The notes under the pieces are model-generated. The model saw nothing but the letters and a program-made list of their open reading frames with translations, was not told where the DNA came from and did no database searches. The position numbers were made by a program, and so were the translations under genes. Shown here in pieces: positions 41,636 to 53,880 of a stretch of DNA of 64,000 nt. The stretch lies in NCBI GenBank assembly GCA_037178975.1, contig JASJZH010000002.1, positions 434,001 through 498,000 on the forward strand. Direction: 5' to 3'. Within the stretch, counting starts at the first letter, position 1, and every line of letters begins with the position of its first letter. The DNA is from Oscheius tipulae. Lineage: Eukaryota; Nematoda; Chromadorea; Rhabditida; Rhabditidae.

Positions 41636-44600
41636 TCAGGCCTTGGCATATGGATGCGTCTTCTCGTTCTTTAGTTGGACTTTAAGTCGCTTCGAGCCAA
41701 TCTGGAAGCCGTTCATTGCGTTGATGGCATTCTGCGCGCTGAGGGCATTGTCGTACGAGATGAATCCTGTAATTGATCGGCTTTTAAAGGAACAGTTAGA
41801 CGGTTGCGGGTAAACGGGGCGCTTTTTGTAGCAGCCGGGTCCCGCCACGAAATTCAGTTAATAAGCTTTATCCGCATTTTTCTCCACTTTACGCATGTTT
41901 TTCGACCTGTAAGTGTGTACAATTGATTCAGGGCCAAATTGTGTCCAGAATAGTCTACTTTGACAGAAAAATTACTGATAAAAATGGCCGTATAAGGTGA
42001 AATGAGCGTTTCGTCATTTTTTTTTCCATTTTCTCGGTCATTCTGTCAAAGTATACAATACTGCATTCGGCCCTGGATCGATTGAGCATGCCTAGAAACT
42101 GAGAAAGTGAGTGGTATCGAAAAATGCAAATCAAGCTTATTCAGGTAAGTTCGCGGTGGGACCGGATTTAAAAAAGCGTTCCGCCATGCACCTGCAACAG
42201 CATTGTCCCTTATAGGGACAGTCCAGTTATGGTTGGAGGGTTTGACACCGTGCTTTTTTTTTTTAACCAGCCGTCCAACCATAATTGGTCTGTCCCTTTA
42301 ACAAAAATTAAGATATGATAACATACCGAAGCACTTGGAAAGATTGGTGACCTTGTCGATGAAGACCTTGGCCGAGAGGACGGCTCCAAAAGGCGAGAAT
42401 GTCGACAGGAGGTCCGAGTCACCGAAATCCTGCAATTTTCAGGGGTCGATTTTGTTTAATTCTGTGTAATTTCACTTCTCTTTATCGTCCCAAAAAGCCT
42501 CATTTTACCGTTTTTTCGTCCTAATAAATTTTTCTAAAGGTAAAAATGAGTGAGCGTATCCATTTTGACGACAACTACTTCAATTTGTTTGCCTCTAAAT
42601 GGTTTTCATATTTTATTAGTTTGTTAACTATATAGTGGTTGATTTCTTGGTCTTTTCCGCTAAATTTTTGGGGATTGTTTCACTTTAAAAATGTACTATT
42701 TTCCATAAAAAGTTCGAAAAAAAAGCCACAAACCTGTGGCAGATGGTAGATGAAGAGATTCGACCCGTCCGGGCCCTTCGTGTCACCATTTCCGACGGCC
42801 GGCGTCGATCCGGATCCGGGGATAGCTCCCATCGCGTACTGATGCAGGTACTGGTCTACGGGCGAAACTGCCTTTTTTCCTGAATAATCTTTCTCATTTT
42901 TGGAAGGGGAAAACGTAGCAAAACTTACCATAACTGGCCTGATAGCCGTAGCCTCCGTAATCGCCGGCAGACTGTTGGTGTTGCTGCTGCTGGGCCATAG
43001 CCAGCTGCTGCTGGAGAGCCAACGAGTCGTGGCCCTGGGCTTGAAGAAGGGCGGCTGAAAATGAAATTGAAGAAATTACGGGGTGGAAAATAGGCTTATT
43101 CATGCACCCGAAAGATAGTGAAAAGCACATTTTTTTTTTAATATTTTTCCATCTGGTACCACCTGTTTAAAAGAAAAACAAAAGAAAGATGTTGAGACCC
43201 AGAATGCGCGCGGATACAAATTGGGGCTTTTCGAATTTTCTCCACCGTCATCTTATTTTCTTCAGTTTTTGGGAATCGTGTGCTGCCTGCAGCTTTGGAC
43301 GTAAAGCTATCGCCAAACTGTAAGCGGTTTTCCTTTTGAACAGACTACTGGGTCGTTTTGCATAAAGTACCGTATGGCCACAAAGCAAAAGCGTGGGTAT
43401 ACGGTACGTTCTCAATATCCAAAAACAACGACTGACTTTTCGAATTTTTGCAATTTTATTTCGTTCCAAATGGTGGAGTTCTAACTGATTCACGAAGATC
43501 GCGATTACAAGCTCTCAGAGTTTCGTAGATCAGAACTTCCTGCCTCTACCGCCAAAAAATGGGTATCAAAAAGCGTAGGTGTTTCTTTTTCACATCGTTT
43601 TGACGTCCAGCCACGAAGATAAATGGGTTATGGTAGTGGCATCATCTTTTTTATCAGAACATATAAAAGCTGGTACCAGATCCAAGGAAAACGCTCATAA
43701 CTAATCCATTTTTTTAACAACAAAAACGTCAAAAGTATGGTATTTACAAAGGCCATTTGTGCGACAAATACAACGCAGAAAAGAAGGTGCAATCGATCCG
43801 AACTTAAAGCCAAAAAACTACACGTAAAACTGAAGCAAGTCATGCTGTTTGTCCGCGTGTTAACATCCAATAAGCAGAAAAAAAGGTGGGTGTGTGTGCT
43901 TTTTCGAGGTAAAATAGAAGCCAGTCCCAGTTGTAAACGGCCACAAAAACAACAGAGAGACTACGATTTTTACCTATTTGCTGGGTCAACTGCTGTGCCG
44001 ACTGGCCGCTGCCACCGATATTCTGGCTCTGGGCATCTCCTCCTGAGATCTTTCCCAAGGCCGATAGCACTATAATAGGTTAGGTTTCAGACCGGCATTT
44101 TTAGGACTATAAAATGAGGGAAATAGGGGCTAATAGTTACCATTTCCGAGGGCGGCAAGCATGTTTTGCTGTCCGGGCTGAAGGAGTGAGAGAAGGGAGC
44201 CGAGGGCCTGCATGTTGAGACCGGGCTGGGCGGCGGCGAGCTGACCGAGCTGGAAAAAATGATATTAAATTAGACTTTTTACAATTGGGAATGTCTTGTC
44301 GCGAAATTTGGAGGTTTTCGGAAAATTTTGGTACCTATTTAAATGGTCTATTGCATCAAAAAAACTACAAAACGAAAACTACTTGGGTTTGACTCCCGCG
44401 TGAATTTACATAATTTGCGCGCCGAATTCAAACGGGTAGCGAGATACAATCGCTTTAAGCTGCTTTTTTTTTTTTACCAAAACAAGCCCCTTTATAATCA
44501 GAAATCGCAAAATCTCTCAGAAAAAGTCTAAACAAGATGGTTTCTCCATTCTGTCCCTGCAAGCAGCAGCAGATTCCTCCATTACAGAGCCCTTAGTATC

Positions 44601-47600
44601 ATATTACACCTAAAAGAAACTGACCAGTGGTATTCCAGGCGTAGAAATGGGATTGGCCATGAGCGGAGTGGGTCCTCCCTTCGGGCCGCCCTGACGGTGA
44701 TCCCTCTCCTTCTGCGCGTCAGCGAATTTGACCACCAAAGGGGCGGTACAGCCCTGAATTAATGCTTTTATATTTAAATAAAATAAAGCAAAAAAATGAA
44801 AGATACGGACGAAAACGTGGACTGTGGGGGTCACGATTAGGTCCATATAGAGAATGAGACAGGACGATACCTCCATGGTCTGACTGTGGTGCATTTCCTT
44901 GGTAGCGTTGACGGCACACGTACGCGTAGTGAACGTGACAAAGGCACATCCTAAAAAAGACACTTAGAAGGGGGGCCAGAGGACTCTTTTTCACTGGATG
45001 TAACGACTTAAATTCAGTGAAAAACTTGACAAAAAGTACACATTTAAAGCGTGTTTCTTCCTCTATCTCTTTGCGTGACACTTAACATTAAAAAAAAACT
45101 AAACAAAAAAGTCAGGAGCTTACCTCGACTACGGCCCTCGGAGTCGCGCAGCACACTGACGTCCTCAATGTGTCCGAAACGGAGAAACATCTGACGAACA
45201 TCCTCCTCCGACTGTTTCTTGGACAGCTGTCCGATGAAGAGTTTTCTTTCTGGAAAAAGAGGCGTAGTTATTTTGTGGGAAATGGTGTAACAACTAGTGG
45301 TTTAGAGAGGGGAGAAGCAGAGTTTTGGACCTGATAAACCTAAAACAAATACGCAGAGTATTGAGCGACATTGGCTTCAAAATGAAGAGCTTTGCCCGGA
45401 GTTTGGTCACTTTTTAAGCAGAGCAACCTGTATAGATTTTTTTAGCATCTTTAAAGTCGTCTTATCCTTCTGAGTTTTGAAAAGCTTTACAAAATGCGGT
45501 GGTTCGGGTCCTGATCGTGACAGAGCAAGATATTTTTGAATGCAGACTACCGTATTCCATCTCTATTTGCACAGCAGCTCATTCGCTTACTGCCAGTCGG
45601 TAAACAGGGGATTATTGAAGGAGAAATGAGACTTTTTAGGGGTTAGTAACTTTTGTTTACAAATGATTGCGAACAAAAGTTACGCATTGAACCTTACCGT
45701 AACTTTTGTTTACAATTTTTCATACGTAAAACGGCGCCCGCGTAACCTTTGTTCAAAAATTTTTGAACACGCTTTGCGGTCAAAGGGCTACTGTAACCTT
45801 GGTTCACAGAATTTTTGAATAAAACATGCTGACCCCTTTTAGGCTTGATCTTGGAGCATTTTTTACAGGATAAGCCCATCGTTTTACTTTCGAGTGAGTG
45901 GCTAGAGCCACCGTATCCTGGCTACAATTCGCGCATTCGCATTCATCATTCTGTCAGAAAAAGACCAAAAAAAAACTGCTTACCATTGCGATTTTCCGTG
46001 TCGGCGGGCTTCATCTGGACGGCGTGATGCATACCCTCGATCGTCTCGACATTGTGCAGGGCGCACTGTGCCCCAATAGCATCCTTCCTGTGGTAGTAGG
46101 TCACGAAGCAGCAGCCCTTGCTCTGCTGCGTCTGCTTGTCCCTCAGAATATTGAGCGAATAGACGGGCCCGTACTTTTCGAACATCTTACGACATTCCGG
46201 CTCGTTCCAGCTCCTTGGGATCTGCAAAATTTCGCACATTAAGTCGGTGTGTGAAAGTTACTAAGCCTCTCTCCGAGTGCCTTATTCCCAGCCCTCTCTT
46301 CCTACTTGAAAAGACCCAGAAAAGCAACGATCCGGTTGTTTATATCCTCGTGTTTAGTAGTAGTAGCCGACCCACATCGTGCGCATCACTTGACCGATTT
46401 TCTGATCACACACAGGGATGGACCAGTTGCTTGGAGGGGGAGGATTTGTCAAGGACGCTCGCTACTACTTTAGAGGCGAGTTGGTGTAAAAATTAGTCCG
46501 TTCTGGCAAGCTAGACGGTCGGTTAGTAACTGGAACGGATCCTCTCTACAATCTCAAATGTTTCTACCGTGCTTTTAGAGTCCAAAAAAGTGCTTTTGTA
46601 GACTTGTTATGCACTGTGAAGTTGTAGTGTAGATCAAATTTCGAGAAAACACCTTTTGGACCCTAAAAACTGTCTAGAAGAATATGAACACAATTGACAG
46701 GACTTGGTGTAAAAGTTAGTCCGATATGGCAGGGTGGGAAACGTTGGGGTTGGTATCTGTATCTGCTATGAATTATGCTGCATAGGATGTAGGAGGGCAA
46801 AATCTTGTAACATCGCTTAGAGCTTTAGCGAGGTACCTCCTCGAAAAATCAGACCACAAAATAACTCATTTCTTCCGCCATTTTTAGAGCCACTTCTCTG
46901 AACTTCTAAACAAGCTTTTCTCTCTATCCCGCTCTCCGTTGAACGAAGTCCGTTAAATCCTCTAGGGGGACAATAGCTGGACATTACAAGTTCCGCCATC
47001 CACCGAGCGCAATATTGCTTCCCTCCTGTCTAGCTGACCGTATTTTTCGCGGGGCAATAGCCGTCTTGAAATGAGGGCTATAAATAAGAGGTAATTCACT
47101 ATGAACATGGCTTAAAATTGACAGGAAAAACGGTTTCTTTTAATAATTTTCACTCGAAAAAGATTTTTTTTCTTCTTGCCAAATCTTAGTATTATTCAGC
47201 GCAAAAAAGAACTATACTGTAATAATAAAAATAGGCGGCATTTCGCCTTGTTTGGACAGGTGGGAATGCCAGTAAGATGATAGCTGATTTTTTGTGAGAA
47301 AGGCAGTGATGAACTGGCACCATACGGCCAAAATATTATGCGGCGCCCCTTTTCTCACAAAAGTGATCAGATTCTTGTATTTTAGTTTTCGACAAGGTCC
47401 GACGACCGATTTTACAGCAAAATTGCCTACGTTTACAGCCTCCCCCTTCTCCCGTGTTCCCGGATCTCTCTCTCTCTCTGCCCTATTGCAACTGACGACA
47501 GCCCCCCTGTCCCATCGCTCGATTAATGCCGTCTTCCAGGCAAACGGTCCACAGATAAATCAATAAGGGGGGCTGTCGCGGTTTCTAGATTAGATTGCAA

Positions 47601-50600
47601 TCAGGTCAAGATAATTACCAAAATATGCCTCCCCTAGAAAAAAAATAACCATACCTGTCCAACGAACATCTTGATGGCATCGATGTCGGGCTCAGCCGGG
47701 CTGGCCTGGCTGCCCTCGTTGCTGCTGGCGTCCTGCTCTGACATCTTCTGAAAAAAAAAATTGATTTAGTGAACGAAACTTTCAAATCCAGAGACAGAGA
47801 AATCGATAGATTGGGGGCAGGCAACACAGGCCAGTCAGAGGGGGTCGGGAGAGAACGATACGAGAAAATCAGATTGATGAATGGAACCCCCCTTAGGGTT
47901 AAAATTAGGTCGAGATACTGACCTAGAAAGCTGGATTGCGGTATTTTTACAGTCCAAATTCGGTTCTTACACCTTTTGGGTCCTAGCCAATTCTATCAAG
48001 TTTTGACGGAAAAATACTGTAAAGAAAGGTGACTAAAATCATTTTTCCCTCCTAAAGAGAGCTTCTCTGTGGAAAGCAGCTGTGAAACCTCGAGGATTTG
48101 GTCTGTCCACACAAAGTTAGCACTTTCGCTCTACGAAACATAGAAACTGAAAGGCTAGACTAGAACTGACAAACGCCCCTAACAAAGTAAAGGAAATGGT
48201 GAATATAGGAGATAGTCTTTAGGAGAAGAATGAATACGGTATATTTGAGTTTCTTAGTCTAGAAAATGATAGAAAAAAAACTCCTCGAAAGCCTAAAATC
48301 AAGAGCTAACAATGATATCTTTGACAAAATATGGTATTCTGGTATGCTCAGTGATTAAAAATGGTCCCAAAAGTTTAAGGAAAGGGTGCAATTTTGATGT
48401 CGAGACGCTCAGAAATTAGCCAGAGGGCTCTTAATGCAAAATGTGAATGCTAGGAGTTCAAATAGGTAGCGAATGACACGGTAAGGGGACCCATAACATT
48501 CAGAAACACGTGCAGCAGATCCCAGGAGGGCCTCAATGTGTGTAAGAATGTCCCTCTCTCCGCCCCCTGAACAGCTGTGGTAGCGGCGGCGGCGACTAAG
48601 GAGATAGTGAGAGTCCAGGGGATTGCGAGACCTGATGGGGAATAAGAACAAGAAAATAAGGGTCGATCATAAAAAAAATACAAGTGAAGCGCCCAGGAAA
48701 GTGCGCTCGATCGATCGAGTGATTCAAAAGCGGCGTGTGAGGCAGAGAAAACGCAAGCGGCGAAATTATGAAACTCTTAGTTTTCTTAGCACGAAAAAGA
48801 TATTTTTCTGACAGATAGTCTCTAGTCAGGCTGAAAATATGCGAAAAATGTCCCCTGGAGCCGAGTCTGTGTAAACATTATTCCAATCTGGTAGCATAGA
48901 CATCGTTCAATTTATTGGAAAGTTTATGATTCGTGCGAAACTAGAACTTTTATAAGCTGAAAATTGTATTTTTTGTGAAAAATGACCAAAAACCACAGAA
49001 ATCTTACCAGACCAAGAAAAGTCTGCTACAATCCTCAGAAGGTATTTGTGAGCGGCTGAAAGACAGCGCAGGCAACAAATCGTGGGAGAGGTAGCTTCGA
49101 CGATCGTCTCGCTCTTATCAAATTGGTGACGGTGTGAAAACGGCTCCAAAAGAACAGGTCTCAAAATGGGGGAAAGGAGGAGGAATGTATTTTCTAGCAC
49201 GGTAAACGAGCGCCAGCCACTCACTTGACACCTGGAAATTAGCGATCCAGGTGCTAAGTCAGCCGCAGCTTGAATGAGGCGTGAGATGATGGAGGAAATG
49301 TGCGTGTTCGCTACCAGAACGAGGGCAGAGCTCCGAGATACGGGGCAATGAAATTACCTAAGCTATTGCCTGCCGGTTGCATTTTCGCTAGGCGGAATCA
49401 GTTGAGAGGAGGACGAGCAGATAATGGGTGGGGAAGGCAGTTCTGGATAGTCGGAGACTTTCGAACGGCGGTTCCTTATTCTCGTTACTCTCGAAATATA
49501 CGGACAAAATGTCTTAAAAATGTTGTTTTGTTCTTATTGGGACCAAGAATGTCATATTTCAGGGGATCAGGACTTTCTTTGCATGAAAGATAAATTTTTT
49601 TTTTTGGCTGGCGGGCCCCAGAAGACTGAATAAATTTGCTTAAAATGAACCCAGAAGCGTATACAGTATCTAGAAGCGAGTTGGTGTAAAAGATCATTTG
49701 ATCTGGCAGGTGAGAGAACTTTGGAGTCGGTTAGTATTTGTATCGGAACGTCTAGGCCGGACACAACTGTTTCGGATCGAACGAAAACACTTTTCGGACA
49801 TAGACAACTAGACGAGAGACAAAGTGTTTCTCCCAGACTGTTTCATCCAGAGGAAGATGAGAAAAAAAAAAGAGGAAAACAGGTCGCGGGAAGGCAATAG
49901 AGATGCATTTTCACTACTTTGGCACGATTCGCATGGCTTAGCCTCGTTTCTGGAACTTTCCAAGCGTTTAGCACCACTTTTCGGCTCCCTGATTGTGAGA
50001 GACACAAATAGCGAACCTTAGGAGTTCTCAGTTTGTTCTCAACAAAAATAGCCATTTCCCTCGCAGGTAGACCATAAAAAAACCTGAAAAATCAGTTCAA
50101 AAGGATCCGAGAAGTCGAGAAGTGTCGACAGTCACTAGAGACGAGTTGGTGTAAAATTTCGTCCGATCTGGCAGGTTAGACACCGTTGGGCTCGGTTAGT
50201 ATTTGGATCGGACCCTCTCCAAGACATAATATATTCTGACTCATTTTGGCCTCAAAGTACGGTTTTCAGGTCGGCCAGAAGTTTGAAACACGCTTTCAAC
50301 TATTCTCTCAGCCTCCACCACTCGAGGAAATCCGATTGTGAGCCGCCCCCTGGCGAAAGGGTAGGATCAGCTGCGCATGACAAAGTGCTCATTTCCTGGC
50401 GGGACTTTTGTGTCAAAAGTGACAAAGCGAGGTAACCGAATTGTCTCAACAGCTGACTCCGAATCCGTAGAAAAAGCTACTACTACGAGAGAGAGCGTGC
50501 TATTCTTGTCACCTTGGAAGGAGAAAATAACAGGAAAATAGGGAATCCCGAACCCCCAACAATTATGATCCCAAGCCTAATTGGAAACATGTGAAAGCTG

Positions 50601-51758
50601 GCATGACCCTTTGTAATCCCCCATGGCGGAGCTCAAAACTTTGAGGGGATGCGGCATGATGGATGACGATAATGGAGCGGGAAAATGGCCCAAGTAGGTA
50701 TATTGAACTCTGACGTGAATAATTGAGTTTTAGTGGTTAACTAGAAGAGTCTCGGGAGAAGGTGTAGCCATTGGCAACAGATTATGTCTGTGGGAAAGCT
50801 GAGGCCGATTGGATACAATTTTCTTATTGGTAGGATGGAAAAAAGTGTACAAATTTAGAGCGTTTCCAGAGGAGAAAAAGCTCACACGGGAGCGAGATAA
50901 GATATAGCAGGTCCAGTATGCCGATTAACATACTTTTGCCTGTGAATACGCGTACTTTAAGCGAGCCTAGGACGCTACTCCGTTTGAATTCGGTACTCAA
51001 ATTTGGAAGCTGTGCAGCGTAAAAGCCAAACTTTTGACCAGACCAATGCAACAAAAAACGTTCTGAAAGTGTTTTCCATTGTTTTACGAGTTGGCAAAAA
51101 CGTTTGTCACGCGTGGGAATCGAGCCCGCCTAGTTTGGGATTCGTAGTCGGAGAGCTTACCGCCACGCGGGAAGTTCGCAGATGTATTTCAGAAAATACA
51201 TGAGCTTCGATAATAATCAAGCATCTTCTTAAGTCGATTTTTTTTTCATTAAATAACGAGGAAAACGAGTCATCATCCTATTATTAACTAACTGTCATCA
51301 TACTATTTGAAATACGGACAGCAACTGGTTCTTCTTGACCGTTTTTTTTGACTTTTCGATATTCTGCAAAACTGTTGCAACTGCAAAAAAAATGACGGTT
51401 CAGCTCAGTTAATCACTTAACTAATCGTTAATCATTGGTCCAAACCCAGATCTACTCAAGTTTCGAAGAAGAAAGCCCGAAGAAAGAACCAAAAAAAGCT
51501 TAAAAAAACACGTAAAACCAACGACTTTCATGAACAACCCTTAGGACGTTTCCTGGACAAAGTTTACTGCTCCATCCACGATTTTCGAGTATGTTCTAGG
51601 AAACTACAGTGTCACAGAACTTTTGGAACAGGTCGCAGGCAGGATTAAAGGCAAAAATGTAGAGAAAAACAGCTTACCGGATCGGATTCCTGGGCAATGT
51701 GAAGATCGCCCTCTCCAAAAGCGGGGTAGGGAACGTCTTCGGCTTGTGGTGCGTCCAT
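41636..51758 (-). CDS. CELF/ETR-1-type RNA-binding protein
   Basis: Regulates splicing, translation and decay of mRNAs with UGU/GU-rich sites. Twelve exons: 51678-51758, 47655-47747, 45984-46221, 45124-45249, 44871-44950, 44625-44753, 44141-44249, 43974-44069, 42929-43054, 42734-42879, 42327-42429, 41636-41766, about 484 residues. RRM1: [14 protein letters not shown] and [17 protein letters not shown]2: [20 protein letters not shown] and [12 protein letters not shown]; a Gln/Gly/Leu-rich divergent linker ([26 protein letters not shown]); RRM3: [38 protein letters not shown], then [18 protein letters not shown] lies 3 nt after a TTTTCTAG acceptor. Exon 2 carries its own ATG behind a TTTTCAG, giving a possible second start. 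The first intron is 3.9 kb and repeat-rich. Confidence 0.93.
41835..42163. mobile_element. MITE-like inverted-repeat element B, copy 2
   Basis: Left end CCGGGTCCCGCCACGAAATT pairs with right end AAGTTCGCGGTGGGACCGG, and inner CTACTTTGACAGAAAAATTA pairs loosely with CTGTCAAAGTATAC. Same terminal motif as 6351-6702. In the last CELF intron. Confidence 0.8.
42211..42300. repeat. 90-bp hairpin with 30-bp arms
   Basis: GGGACAGTCCAGTTATGGTT pairs with AACCATAATTGGTCTGTCCC across a T-rich loop. Same CELF intron, 48 bp from element B. Confidence 0.85.
43367..43407. repeat. short hairpin
   Basis: GTACCGTAT and ATACGGTAC form a 9-bp stem with a 23-nt loop. The same TACCGTATA string occurs in repeat A. 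Confidence 0.55.
45646..45800. repeat. tandem GTAACTTTTGTT hairpin units
   Basis: GTAACTTTTGTT (45650) pairs with AACAAAAGTTAC (45673), and further variants (CGTAACTTTTGTTTAC, GTAACCTTTGTTC, GTAACCTTGGTTC) follow at about 50-bp steps. In the CELF intron before exon 45124-45249. Confidence 0.65.
46477..46556 (+). repeat. repeat family E copy
   Basis: GAGTTGGTGTAAAAATTAGT, then GGTCGGTTAGTAACTGGAAC and GGATCCTCTCTACAA. Paired with a second unit 46703-46771; the stretch between them is also alike in the 14.1-kb copy. Confidence 0.8.
46703..46771 (+). repeat. repeat family E copy
   Basis: CTTGGTGTAAAAGTTAGTCC, GATATGGCAGGG, GAAACGTTGGGGTTGGTATC. Preceded by AATTGACAGGA, as in the inverted 14.1-kb copy (ACTTGACAGGA). 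Confidence 0.8.
49681..49766 (+). repeat. repeat family E copy
   Basis: TTGGTGTAAAAGATCATTTG, ATCTGGCAGGTGAGAGAACT, TCGGTTAGTATTTGTATCGG. Confidence 0.8.
50146..50229 (+). repeat. repeat family E copy
   Basis: TTGGTGTAAAATTTCGTCCG, ATCTGGCAGGTTAGACACCG, TCGGTTAGTATTTGGATCGG. The best-preserved copy. Confidence 0.85.
51110..51176 (-). repeat. tRNA-like remnant
   Basis: Reverse strand: ends CGCGTGG/CCACGCG pair perfectly over 7 bp, and GCGGGCTCGATTCCCAC looks like a T arm, but the two cannot both form at normal spacing. Confidence 0.5.
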
Positions 51759-52382
51759 TTTCTAGAAAAAAAAAATGCTTTTTACAGGTATAAGGACATG
51801 GAGAAGAGGCAAAAACCGAATGTAGACGAATTTATAGGGGCTGGGAAAGGGGCCACGCGGCGGAAGAGAGATTAAATGTGGCGATATGCCAAGAAGGGCA
51901 GTCGGAAAGTTGCAGTCTGTTAAATTCTAAGGCATTTCCTACCCTACGCTCGGGAAATGGGGAAAAAATGAATAAAGGCAAATTTACACGATCCATTCTC
52001 GGCTCGGAACCATTTTCCAGTCGTTTCTAAAGTACTGAATCCGTTGAAAATGTTTGCGAAACCGTAAAATTATTCTAGGAGCTCGAAAATGTTGAAGAAA
52101 ACAGATGTGAAGTTGAATTTGACCATATAGCAACGAAAGTGAGGCGAATAACTGTATTTTCGTACAGGCACGTTTACAAGCTTCTTCCTTGTTCTGGAAC
52201 GAATTTTGGACACTTCTAAAGCACTGAATATAGGAGAAAATTGAATATGACGGCAAAACCAGAGTAAGGAAGTGAAAACAGATATTTTAGGAACTCGATC
52301 AAAGTTTCCGAATCAGATTTTTCGGCTTTGGAGAGTCGAAAATTTGACGAAAATCACGACCAGAAGACATGTTGACACAAAA

Positions 52383-52416
52383 AATACCAATTTCTATAGC
52401 CATAGAAATTGGTATT
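52383..52416. repeat. perfect 15-bp hairpin, 4-nt loop
   Basis: AATACCAATTTCTAT and its exact complement flank AGCC. Lies in the spacer between the SOD stop and the CELF start. Not followed by a T run. Confidence 0.9.
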
Positions 52417-52722
52417 CTCGACTATCTTGAAAAATGTGCTGGGAGACCACCTACTACTTTCCTCGGCGAACCCATCTTTTCCAGGCTCTGCCTCGAAAAT
52501 CTCGTCGAAATAGTTAAAAAAAAAGACCAGGGAAACATGTTAGAACAGAAAAAGGTAGAGGTATGAACAGATGACAGTTAACATAGGACAAGAAGAGGTA
52601 GAGCATGCTCATATGATGACATTTTACAGAGATTTATTCGTTTTAGAGAGAAAAAAGAAGGGAAAGTATACGACTTAAAACAGTGGGGGGCAGATCTACA
52701 TTTTGCTGTTTTCGTGAGCTAG

Positions 52723-53880
52723 TCAGTCCTGTGGGGCGGCGAGGGCGATGACTCCGCAGGCGACACGAGCTCCGGCGTTTCCAGTCTTCAGCGATTCTTC
52801 CTTCTTGTCTCCTTCGCCCTTTCCTGAAAAAAATCCGATTATGCCCGATGGTCAAAAGAGTGTTAGGGACGAAGAACCTGGGTTCGATGTCGCCCGAGGT
52901 TTTTGCCAAAGTGCCTTTTTGTGAAGTTTTTTGAGTTGAGCAAAAATACGCAATCGCATTTAGGGGTAGAGGCAAGCTCTAAACTGTATAAAATTTGCAG
53001 TTGCCTCAGAGCTGTCTAACTGTGGCAATTGTTTCATTCACAAAGTTACAGGCCTTCAAAGCTTTAATGAAACAGTTGGTGTGCTGAGGGCGCTAAGAGG
53101 CACCGACGCGAACCAGACCCCTGGGTGACAGCTTTTTCATCAAGTTATTTTGAGCAAAAAAGGGCATGGAAAAAGGTTCCAGAGTGAGAATTTGCGTTTT
53201 TTCAAGATCTAAGGCGAATAGTCAGACTTGTGGCTGTAAAACTCCGACAATTTTCGTCAGATGATGTAAGAAGGGAGGCGGGAACTGCGAAACGTACCAA
53301 GATCATCAGTGCCGGCGTGGCAGACAAGCGAACGTCCAATCACCGAGTGCTCTCCGTACAGCGTGACGAGCTTGTCGGTCAGCTCGAAGCGCGCGACGCC
53401 GTCAGCTCCGGCCTCCACATTTCCAAGATCTCCGACGTGGCGATTCTCGTCCTAAACGTCCCGAATTGTAAGTTTTTCAAATTAAAAAAGATTTACCTTA
53501 GGTCCAGCATGGGTCTTGCCGAACGGGTTGAAGTGCGGTCCGGCGCTGGTACATCCGTTCGTGCTGTCGCCGTACTGATGGACGTGGAAGCCGTGCTGTC
53601 CGGCCGTGAGTCCACTAATCTCTCCCTTGATCTGGATCGGCTCATTGGCCGATTTCTATAACATTTTTTGTGGATGTTAAGTGGTAAAAGGCGCACCTGC
53701 ATGAACCAGACGGTTCCGGTGACTCCCTGGTCTCCTCGGAGGACAGCTACGGCGCGGTTGCTCATGTTTTGGGCGGCTTCAGGCTGAAAATAAGGTATTT
53801 TTTTTGTATTTTAGTTTTTTGAGCCGAATAGGAGAAAAAAGAACCTGCAGAAAGGAACGAATCCAGTCGAAAAAGGCCAT
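52723..53880 (-). CDS. sod-1: Cu/Zn superoxide dismutase
   Basis: Converts superoxide to oxygen and hydrogen peroxide in the cytosol. Exons 53845-53880, 53697-53783, 53497-53655, 53298-53451 and 52723-52823, about 178 residues. All metal ligands are present: [10 protein letters not shown] (Cu), [21 protein letters not shown] (bridging His and Zn ligands) and CHAGTDDLG (last Cu His). The disulfide cysteines are in TNGCTSAG and RVACGVIAL. The N-terminus [19 protein letters not shown] adds about 19 residues before the usual start [11 protein letters not shown], so an internal ATG in exon 2 could give the standard form. ATG is 17 nt after an ATTCTTCAG acceptor. No secretion signal is evident. Confidence 0.96.

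Larger units (their letters stand above)
47748..51677. other. 3.9-kb first intron of the CELF gene
   Basis: No exon recognised. Holds two repeat E copies, a tRNA-like remnant and a B-type simple sequence. Its size sets it apart from the other introns and suggests either regulatory content or an internal promoter for the exon 2 start. Confidence 0.55.
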
